NCBI GenBank assembly: GCA_003864495.1
Contig: ML133476.1
Coordinates: 12,802-76,801 of the forward strand
Length of the DNA stretch: 64,000 nt
Reading direction: 5' to 3'
Source: Nemopilema nomurai
Taxonomy: Eukaryota > Cnidaria > Scyphozoa > Rhizostomeae > Rhizostomatidae
Notes under the pieces: generated by a model
Told to the model about the DNA's origin: nothing
What the model saw: the letters and a program-made list of their open reading frames with translations, nothing else
Databases searched by the model: none
Shown here: in pieces, positions 55,443-64,000 of the stretch
Layout of the letters: each line of letters opens with the position of its first letter
How positions within the stretch are numbered: position 1 is the stretch's first letter
Program-made: the position numbers and the translations under genes

Positions 55443-58400
55443 TTAGATGACGATCGCCATGAAACCACACAACTGAAACAAAAAAGGGGTTAAGATTGAG
55501 CTTAATAAAAATTGAATAAGAACAGCAGTAGTCTGTTAGATGGGAAGAATCTCGAGGTCTTGCAATGATTGAAACGTGTAAAGACCACATGAAAATCATG
55601 CTCATCTCTGTCGCAACTCCCAAGTACAGCCTACTGTGTAAGTTTTAATTCGTCAAAATCCGGATTTGTTGACAAATTCATGACCTCGTGAAAACGGGAA
55701 ATTGAGCAGCGCATAGAAACTTGATTTTGCAAAGGTAGACTAAAAGAACAAACGCCAGAAAGATCTTGGCGAGCAGTGAAAAGAAAACTCACCTGGCAGC
55801 GAAGTACAAGATTGTGCAAATCAAGTTCCTCAATTTGCAGCACTGAAAACACTGCTTGACTGTTGCATCTTGATCTAAATTGGAAGCATGGTACATTTGG
55901 TACTGTTTGAGTACTTCGTAAAGGATGGACCTCTACACTAATAGTGTTGAGAAAGATGGGATTATAAGGCATAGTTAATGGTTTTTAGCACAACCATAGA
56001 ACATTTGCAGCATCCTTCACAAAAAGTAACTTTGCTTGCATAATCAGACATTTATCATCAAACTTCCCTTGCCATTAAAGTTTTCATACACAGTTATAGA
56101 CGTTGGCTACTCTTTTTGATGTTTCAGTTTATTTTGAACACGTGCATCGTGGTACAAAACTCTACAATTACTGGAAATAGCGACACCAGTTTTGCATATC
56201 CTTTCGTCTTCTCAAGGTATGCAAACGTGGGAAAAAGACCAAAAACTGACAAAATAACTAATTGCATATCAACCAGTCATCATCTTCTGAAAGTGAGTTT
56301 TTAAGTGACGGTGATTGGCCAATTATAGCCAATCATACGCTCCTCTTATTACCCTCCGGTGTTGTCGATTCATAAATGGCTATTTATTCTGTCAGCTTCT
56401 AGTCATTACTTGACATTTACATAATCCGAGGAGTGTTAGACAAAACGTACTCTATGTATGCAAAACCTGGTGGCGCTATTTCTAGCTGTTGTGAAATTCA
56501 GCTTATTATAAAATGAGGATAAAAAATAATGAGGCCAAAAAAGTGTTTACCCATGTTCTTGGGTTGTCATCTCGATTTGATTTCGAACATACCCTAAAGT
56601 AATTCCATCATACTAAAACAAAGGAAAACTGCAAACTAATTCATCAAAACTCGGTATGACAAGTGTTATATTAAACTGAAGAGGCAGCAAACTTATTTCA
56701 CAGCCACACTTCAAGAAAGTGGGGTCTTCTTCACATGAAAAGTGGGGTAGTGGAGCTGGCCTTTGATCATGGGTCGTTTAGGCAAAATAAAAGCTCCTAT
56801 ATCATATTGGCATTTTCGACATATGGATAAGATGATGGCAAAACTAACCTGCATATCCGATGATAATTTGGTTAAAGACGGAAAATAACGGCAGCAATAC
56901 CACAAAATTCCCCTTATCGTAACAAGCAAACAGGTTTTATACTGTCGAACATAGATAAGCAAACAATTTAATTTTATTCAAGAAAGGATCTAGGGTTGTG
57001 TTGAATAGGGAAAAGAGCACTAAACAATTCAGGTTGATAGTAAATTTATCCCAGTTGCCAGGAAATCAGAAAATTTGACGGAAACAAGATCATGCTAATG
57101 CAAAAACATGGCTCACCCCTGTATCTATGCGAACTCCACAAGAACAGAAGAAGACCTGTTTGCTCTGAAACAACTGATGCCTGCAAAACAAAACAATATT
57201 TAACACTCTAAAAACACATCAACAATTACAAATTCCAATAAACAAACATTATTTGATTTTGTCCTGAGACTATGATATGGAATTTGGAAGAGGAAGAATT
57301 TCAAACAGGAAGAAAATCAAGCAAGAGAAAGTGAGCATCTATCCTGTATTAGAGTTCATTTGTCTTCATGGGATCTGGTGATATCAACATAATTCAGAAA
57401 TATATGTCATGACATCATTTAAAAGTCTCTTGAAGGGCTTGGTTGCAAAAGACTTGATGCTACATTATTTTCAAGTCAATGTTAACATAAACTGACTTGA
57501 CAGATTTCCCTATTAAGGTGTGTGGTCTTGAAATGGATTGAGACAAAACCTCGAATTGACCTTAGACAGAATAAAAAGATTTTCTGGTTAAGTGAGAGAC
57601 CAAGTTATTCCTTGTAAGTCAATTAAGCTGAATTGTTCCTAGTTATCCAGGATACAATTTAATACGGAATTTTGTCCCTTTTGAATCTTCTTATAGCTTC
57701 AAACATGGTATCATTATGTACCTTATTAATTCGGCTATCAGAATATGAAGTAATCGAAACATGGATGTTTTCGTCCAGAAACATTTAACGTAACCTTAAG
57801 CTAAATTTTTCCTAGTTATCCAGGATACAATTTAATAAGGTCACTGCCAATGTTTGGGTCTGATAGTGCTTTAAGCTAATCTAGAAGCTAGTTACTTGGA
57901 GAGGCAGAAGGTCATATTGAAAAATGGAAGATATAGATAAAAAACTGAGCACTGTGAAGGTTAAGTGAGAAAATCAAATGAAAAATTAAATCATTGCTAA
58001 CCTTTTGCAAACTGGACATATTACATAGTCTGCATCCAAGCATTGAATGGCAGCACAAAGATATTTTTCATCAAAATTTTCTAACTCATTGAATTCTTGT
58101 AAAATCAGCTTTTCTATAAATGGCATCAAATAAATAATCAAGACATGAAGTGGAAATTTCAATTACAGATCTAGAGAATTTTAAGTCAACAAGTGCTTTG
58201 CAGTACAAAACTTCACAATAGCTAGACATTGCCGTTTTTGCATACTTAAAGTACTTTTTCATCTGACACTCTTCAGAGTTTGCAAATGGTCCCATTGTTT
58301 GTAGCTGTTCCAAAATTTCAAGTCTTAAATCATATCCAGAGTCATAAATGGAATACAGCTAAAGTTTTGGGCTTAAATCACAAAACAAATTCAGTACTGC

Positions 58401-60877
58401 TACAAGTAAATAAAATCATATTCAAAAATTCAAGTCTACAAGAATAAGGTTCAAGTGCTAAGAATTGATTTGAAATTGAAATGACCAAAATCAATACTGG
58501 ATTTCTGATAACCAACAACAACTTTAAAATTGATATATCTCCCTCATGTCATGTCTAATTATGCTTGGATACATCTGTTTGCAGTCAGAAATTTTAATGT
58601 AGCTTCTTGTTGAAAGAGATTTCAAAGACATCAATATTACACAAAACACAAATAAACTGACCTTCCTTCATCAACTCTTCTCTTATTTCATTCATGACTT
58701 CAAATATTCTGTCAACATTATCTTCAGATTCCTCTGGATACTGAAAAAATATCATAATGACATCTGAATTACTATGTGAAAGTAAGAGCAAAAATTACTA
58801 AACAAAATAGGGAGGGCAAATGATGTAGATATATATAATGTTAGATGAAATGTCACATGTCAAAATGGCATAAAGACAACTACCTTTTGTGAGCAGCAAG
58901 AGCACTCTATATCTGGGCCAACATCCCCTGACTTAATATCCATCCACTCATCTTGCATTATATCATCAATAAACCTTTGACTTGTTACATCTGGACTCTG
59001 ATTTTCATCACTGTCACATTTTCTCAGTTTCTCTACTAGCGTATGTCGGTTTTTCCTCAGTCTATGAATGCATGCCTAAAGCAGATACACCACAATGTGA
59101 AACATAATGCTTGCATGAAGTACATCTATCTAGGGCAATACTGAGCAGGACTACATTAGTTGTATACATGCTCAGGTATGAAGTACCTACCAAAGGCCTT
59201 TCACATCTGAGAGTAGATGGTGAAAGTTTACTAAAGCGCACAGCTACATGTTTTCAAAATTTTTTTTTTAAATTTTGAGAAACAACTTCTTTCTTGCATT
59301 TGATCTGGTGACGATAAAGTGATACCAAAACTTTATTTGCAAGAAAACTTTTCAGTCATTATGACGTCAATCACCGGTCTGCAGAGTATGGCGCTTTTCG
59401 ACAAGATCTCCGGTGTGCACAAGCAAAAAGCCTGGTGTGCTGGTGTGCACCACCAAAAATTTCTGGTGTGCACCAGCTATTTTCCCCTGTTGTGGATAAA
59501 ATTTATAAATTTGCATTTCACCATAAAAATGCCAAGGAGACTCAAAAAAGACTGACGTCTGGGAATTTGTTTGGAAATAAAAATTTTTCTCCAGCCTATT
59601 TGTGGTCAAGTAGGTAATCATTAAACATATTTAATTCCAATAACAAATAAGGACATTCATACAATCCTGCCCACAACATTGGATCTTGAACTGTGCACTG
59701 TAGTGACAGTGGACAGAAACTCAATTCAGGCTTACAGCCCTGAAGACTGAGTGACATGAATGGAAAACCTAAGCAGAAGTTCAAATTTGTTTAAGTTTGT
59801 TTTCAAGTTTGAGTCTGTAACTCATGTGGAATCATAAAACAACTCCTTAGTCATCTAAATACTTGTTTTTCAGAAGTTACAAAACCATACTATCTGGATT
59901 GAAAAGCCAAGAAGCATTAGCAATTTGGAGTTTCAATTTCCCCATGTTAATGAAGAATGTTTTGACTCTTTACAGTACAGTATAGCAAACTTTTTTGACA
60001 TTGATACTAGTGTGCATTATGTTATTTATTCTTCTGACACCTTAGCGATATGGAAGTCCTTCTTCTAACAAAAATAGACTAGCCCCAGCTCTACACTAAA
60101 AGGGATCAAAATTATAAGAAAAAAGTCACTAAAATCTTTGGTAGCAAGTCTTATGATTTGAGAAGCTGCCAACCTCACCAGTCCCAGATCTAGCATTATA
60201 AAATGAATGAATATATAAAATAATAGCCCAGCTATTTTTCAAAGATACTTTAAGTACATTTTGGAGCATATTGTTGAAGGTAGCGCTAGTTTTTATTTGC
60301 ATATTTGTCAAGTAAGATTCATGATATCTCGAATTGTTCACACACAACTGTACTTGTTTTATCAGCTGACATTTTCTATGGGGCAACACCCAGCCAAGCC
60401 CATCTTAGTTGCCACACACAAAATACGCGGTGCGCAACAGGTTTTGTACAAAAATATCTCCGGTGTGCACATGCCATACTCTCAGACTAGGTCAGTCATT
60501 GTCCAACTTTTAATTAAAGGCACTCAAAATTAGATTGAAGTATCTTTTATGAAGTGTTAGCAGCCCTATCAACATTCTTAGCAAAGAGGAAACACGAACC
60601 TTTTAAGCCTAAAGTTTAGACCTTTAAATTAAATTAAAGTTGCCTAGGGAACATAATGGCCTACCTTTCTGAACTTTTCCTTCCATGATCTAGGCGTTCG
60701 TTTGCAAGGTTCTCTGTGTGTGCCAGTACCTCCAGAATTACATGGAGAAAACACTGAACCCGTCTCTTGTCCAAAATCTTTGTCTACTTCCATTTCCAAG
60801 CTATTTGAGTCCGGAAAGAAAAATATAATTTTCCCGCTGCGACCAAATATAGGCTGAGCCTCGTAATCATGCAACAT
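55443..60877 (-). CDS. RPAIN: RPA-interacting protein (RPAIN), eight exons
   Basis: Importin adaptor that carries replication protein A into the nucleus. Exons: 60877-60665, 59075-58884, 58740-58662, 58095-58002, 57180-57117, 56612-56551, 55874-55793 and 55472-55443. All are GT-AG, and 816 bp closes in frame to 271 aa (human 219). Exons 1-2 hold the N-terminal basic domain (TPRSWKEKFRK then ACIHRLRKNRHTL) and the FIDDIMQDEWMDI block. Exon 3 is the acidic middle helix. Exons 4-8 form the C-terminal zinc finger: ICPVCK, FFCSCGVRI, then EHGSRCNSQAVFSVL and the closing CQLCGFMAIVI, aligned with CLACDTWAVIL of vertebrates. Two acceptors for exon 7 keep frame; the one at 55874 gives the better family match. 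The extra length comes from an N-terminal extension of ~50 residues. Head-to-head with the CUX1/CASP gene. Confidence 0.92.
56120..56520. mobile_element. Fold-back MITE, long copy (family A)
   Basis: Inverted arms. The left (about 56155-56205) reads ACAATTACTGGAAATAGCG then ACACCAGTTTTGCATA. The right (about 56455-56500) is the complement, ACAACAGCTAGAAATAGCG then CCACCAGGTTTTGCATA. The loop is about 250 bp. It lies in RPAIN intron 6. No clear target duplication. Confidence 0.6.
57630..57845. repeat. Direct repeat of about 30 bp, 170 bp apart
   Basis: TCCTAGTTATCCAGGATACA followed by ATTTAATA occurs at about 57638 and again at about 57808, within RPAIN intron 4. Confidence 0.6.
58180..58310. 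mobile_element. Partial copy of fold-back MITE family A
   Basis: CACAATAGCTAGACATTGCC then TTTTTGCATACTTAAAGTAC and TCTGACACTCTTCAGAG follow the same order as one arm of the 56120-56520 element. It lies in RPAIN intron 3. Its minus-strand open frame (58313-58086) is a by-product, since the RPAIN reading continues directly from exon 3 to the exon at 58095. Confidence 0.5.
59405..59480. repeat. GGTGTGCAC short repeats
   Basis: Four GGTGTGC(AC) copies are interspersed with CACCAAAAA, and TCTCCGGTGTGCACA recurs at about 60460. In RPAIN intron 1. The origin is unknown. Confidence 0.45.
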
Positions 60878-60922
60878 TTGTTAAACTGAAGTCATTTGGT
60901 TTGTTGATGTTGAAGTGGCAAA
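60878..60922. promoter_or_regulatory. Compact divergent start region between RPAIN and CUX1/CASP
   Basis: Only 45 bp separate the two start codons. The interval is AT-rich, with no obvious TATA box or CpG cluster. The true promoter elements must overlap 5' UTR or coding sequence of one or both genes. Confidence 0.7.
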
Positions 60923-63743
60923 ATGGCTGCCATCAAGTCAGCTCTAAAATGTTGGCGAGATTTTAATCTCCCGGAGCATCAGGTAGGAAGATTTGTCTAT
61001 GTTTGTTATAAACTAACAGAACCTTTTTTGTATGGTGGTGCACTTAGATGCTGATCGCGTTAATGACTGCACGGTTTATGAAGCCATTGCTCACTAAATT
61101 GTTTTTTTGACATCATAATGTGGTTAATTTCTTTTTAAGTAAGGTATTGAATATTTACATTTCTGTAGATAATTCCACTGTAAGTACCCTACCCTTGCCT
61201 TTGACAGTGAGATAATGCTTTGCTTTAAAAAAATACATCACTAAACATTTACTTTGTTTAATTGAGGTTGAAAAGTCGAAAGAAACACCGAAGTTTTGAT
61301 CGTAGTCGCCGTCATCCACTCTCCTTTTTTGTGAAGAGCAAATAATTATCACAATTTATTTGTTGTTTAGCTGTCAACGTTTGTGACATATTAGTACTAG
61401 GCAAAGAAGAAGACATCAAGATTCAGCAGATCAGAGTTTTCAACCTGATTCTTAGTCTAATAATTTAATTATTTTACATTGTGGAGACTCACCTAGCAAA
61501 ATATTTTCTTGGAGAAGATGCCAATGTATTTTGTTGCTTTTTTCTTTGCTAGAAAACCCTTGATCTTGAAGCAATAGAGATTGGAAACAGGCAAGATGCA
61601 GCTGATAAATCAAGAAAAAAGTTGATCGAGCTTACAAGAGATTTCAAGAAAAATACTGAAGATGTGAGTTGAAAAAATTGTTTTAAAATGCAGACAAATC
61701 AACAGGATTTTTTTGCGAAATATTCATGATGGGGATGGGTACCTTTCTTTTGAAACCATGTTGCATAACTAATGACCTGTATTTATATACAGGGTCTTTG
61801 CTGGCTATAAGCGCAGTATAATGCCAACTTTTTGTGACAACTCTTTAAACTAGTGATGTTTGCTCTCATAAATCTGCGTTATCCCTGTAAAATGCTTTTT
61901 AAATGCTTTATGGAAAATGCTTTTTAGGAACAGTGGCTCTTCTTATATTCTTTTTGTGAGGATTCTTTTTTAAAAACGTAGGAAAAGTTACTTCACTACA
62001 AATAACTTCTCTAACATTTGAGAACAGCCACTGATACCCCCTCCCTAGCATTGAACAATGGAGCTTTCTATAGGTTAGGAACATGTTTGTCCTCAAATGG
62101 CCAGCCCTGCTTTTTAAAATGTTAGAATATCTCTTTTCATTTCAATCAATTTTGTATTGAAAATGCAAATAGCAACAGTAGTCATTTTCTAACTTTATTT
62201 TCATGTGTAATTTCATGATTAAAATCACATGTCCTTCTATATTAGTCCATCATTTTTATGTTTTGCAGGAAATACGAAAGAAATTTTCTCCACTTATCAA
62301 AGCCCTTCAAAGTGAAGTATGTAGACAATCTTAAACTGTGTACCAGTACTCCTTATTTTGCCTTTGATTATGGGCATTAGAAAAAGCTCTTAAAAATAAA
62401 GTCTCTCATCTTTGCTGAAGTTCATACAAATGAGCCAAAATTTTGACTTACTTCTGCGTCATTGAAGTTAAACGGTAAACAGTGCTGCAACTTTATTTTG
62501 TTTCAAATGTGCTTGTTTTTGTTATTCACTGCCTTAAAATTCAACTTTTAGGTGGATCAACTTAGTAAACGAAGCAAGGCCTCTGAAAACAGCTTCCTGT
62601 CTTTATACAAAAAGCTCCTAGAGGTACCAGGTGGGTGACCATAAAAGTATTGCAATCCTTTTTGCCTTAATTTTTTAGTATGCTGTAATAGCAAGGAAAA
62701 AAAATGATGCTAATGGTAGCTGGTCAGCTTTTGAGAAGCTTTAAATGACTGTGGTGCTTTTTTGATTCACACAATGTAATATGTTTAATTTTTCATGAAA
62801 GGAAGCTTATTGATTTGATGTTCTACTTTGAATTTTTTTTGTAAATGATGCTATTAAGCTTATGTGTCCAGTTTGACTTGTTTGCCAGATCCTGTACCAG
62901 CTTTAGATCAAGCACAAACTGTTCAGCAACAGCTTAGCAAAGTCAAGGTAATCCTTGCATTTTTGTATACTTCTTCTTTTGCTCCATTTAGCTAACAGAT
63001 TTCCCTAAAAACTATGAGAGCTATGATACTAACCTGTTTTTAGTATGTTATTACTCTGGTGCAAGGTGTTTCTGCAAGTGGCAAACAGCTGGTTATTTCA
63101 AGTCATTCCTTGTGTCCTTTAAGCATTTTTGATAAGGTTCAAATTTTTTCTTGATATTGAAGTTCGAAAATAATTCCTTTGACTTTTGGGACAATCTCAC
63201 ATCTGCAGACAATTATGTCAAAATGATAGAATAGCTCACCAGCTCTGTCTCCCTAGCATTAGACAATGTTTTTTAACCTAAGAGTGATATCAGTTCTTAA
63301 ATTTCAATACCATAATATTGTTAACATCAGCACCTGTTGAAATAAATTATTCAGCTTTATTCATTAATAGCACCAAAATAATTTCCTTTTTTCCATTAAC
63401 CAAGTTTATCTCTGGTAGGATTTAGAAATGGAAAATCAAAAGTTAAGAGAGACACTGGATGAATATCATGCAGAATTTGCTGAAGTTAAAAACCAAGGTA
63501 TGGTTATAGGCGTGAACCATATTTTTAGCAAAGCAATTTACAATCTTCTTCTGAACACCATGAAAACTCACAAACAATGTGAACACAAAAATGCTTCTTT
63601 GTGGTTGTTTTGAAATGATTTTAGATGAATTCAAATGTTTGAATTGGAAATGAAGTATAATATATTACTTGCTAGAGGTAACAATAAAAGATCTGAAAGA
63701 AAAGATAAAAGAATATGAAGATGGAACAGATGAAAAGATTCAG
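60923..63743 (+). CDS. CUX1: CUX1/CASP-type coiled-coil protein, 5' part (seven exons, continues past the window)
   Basis: Exons: 60923-60982, 61553-61663, 62269-62316, 62552-62630, 62889-62947, 63419-63497 and 63676-63743. All are GT-AG with matching phases; 504 bp gives 168 residues. The protein opens MAAIKSALKCWRDFNL and follows the N-terminus of CASP/CUX1 block by block: IGNRQDAADKSRKKLIEL, TRDFKKNTED, IRKKFSPLIKALQSE, VDQLSKRSKASE, KKLLEVPDPVPALDQAQ, ENQKLRETLDEYHAEFAEVK and VTIKDLKEKIKEYE. In animals this 5' part is shared by CUX1 (CUT-homeobox transcription factor) and CASP (Golgi membrane coiled-coil protein), so which product is made cannot be told here. The ATG context CAAAATGGC is good. 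The final donor, GTAAGG at 63744, leads out of the window. Confidence 0.93.
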
Positions 63744-64000
63744 GTAAGGATGCAATATGCATATTTCTGTGTCTATATGCCTGAGCAGCCAAATTTTGCA
63801 CTTGTTGCCTTTCCTCTTTTTACCCTTTTTTGAATCAGCCAGGAGATGTGACAGTCAAAACCACAATTAGTGCTGCAATAATATGTCCGTCTTATTCTTG
63901 ATGAACAATTTTCTCATCCATTTTGGCACAACTTTACTCATAACATTTGGGAAAGGAATATGGCTCTACCTTGAAACTTCACTTTAGAATAATGCAAATC
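63744..64000. other. Intron of CUX1/CASP running off the window
   Basis: Starts with a GTAAGG donor. No further exon was identified before the edge. Confidence 0.6.

Noticed and set aside
58086..58313. 75-aa minus frame in line with RPAIN exons
   Set aside because: RPAIN exon 3 joins in phase directly to the exon at 58095-58002, which carries the family CPVC motif; this frame is a MITE copy.

Overview
This is a eukaryotic, AT-rich, repeat-laden nuclear window, most likely from a cnidarian (anthozoan-like). The basis for that is an inference: deeply conserved animal genes (SWAP70/DEF6, mitochondrial proline dehydrogenase, RPAIN, CUX1/CASP) with GT-AG introns of about 0.2-4 kb, secreted tectonin/jelly-roll proteins of a type seen in invertebrates, and Penelope, Ty3/gypsy, hAT, Tc1/mariner-type and PIF/Harbinger debris. 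No bacterial operon, CRISPR array or rRNA/tRNA gene is visible.

Layout. 1-6276 is a tandem satellite of about 174 bp (roughly 36 monomers), each monomer carrying a 16-bp perfect palindrome. 6277-7660 is an older, strongly diverged array that keeps the same period and core. 9079-9412 is a Penelope-type retroelement remnant. 9413-21819 is a direct tandem duplication of a unit of about 5.1 kb. Each unit carries one intronless 867-aa secreted tectonin-propeller gene. Unit 1 later received two TA-flanked MITEs and unit 2 a 1.7-kb hAT-like element, and each copy serves as the empty site for the other. 22625-24436 (-) is an intronless steryl-sulfatase-type arylsulfatase. 26.1-27.3 kb holds a degenerate Harbinger-like remnant with a GGAAC simple repeat.

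28594-33919 (+) is a six-exon SWAP70/DEF6-like gene (596 aa). 36770-46146 (-) is a ten-exon proline dehydrogenase gene (488 aa), convergent with it. 48534-53523 (-) is a complete Ty3/gypsy element with two 158-bp LTRs that look identical, a GATG target duplication and three frameshifts. It appears to sit inside an intron of an unrecognised minus-strand gene, for which five phase-compatible candidate exons are seen at 47302-54446. 55443-60877 (-) is an eight-exon RPAIN gene (271 aa). Its start codon lies only 45 bp from that of a CUX1/CASP gene reading the other way (60923 to beyond the window end, seven exons seen), so the pair shares a very compact divergent promoter.

How the genes relate. 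There is no pathway-level cluster. The host genes are housekeeping or signalling genes (actin/PIP3 signalling, mitochondrial proline catabolism, RPA nuclear import, Golgi or homeobox coiled-coil protein). The left third is satellite plus a duplicated lectin-like secreted gene pair. All multi-exon models were built by eye from conserved protein blocks and GT/AG phases; each one closes in frame, which is the main internal check.
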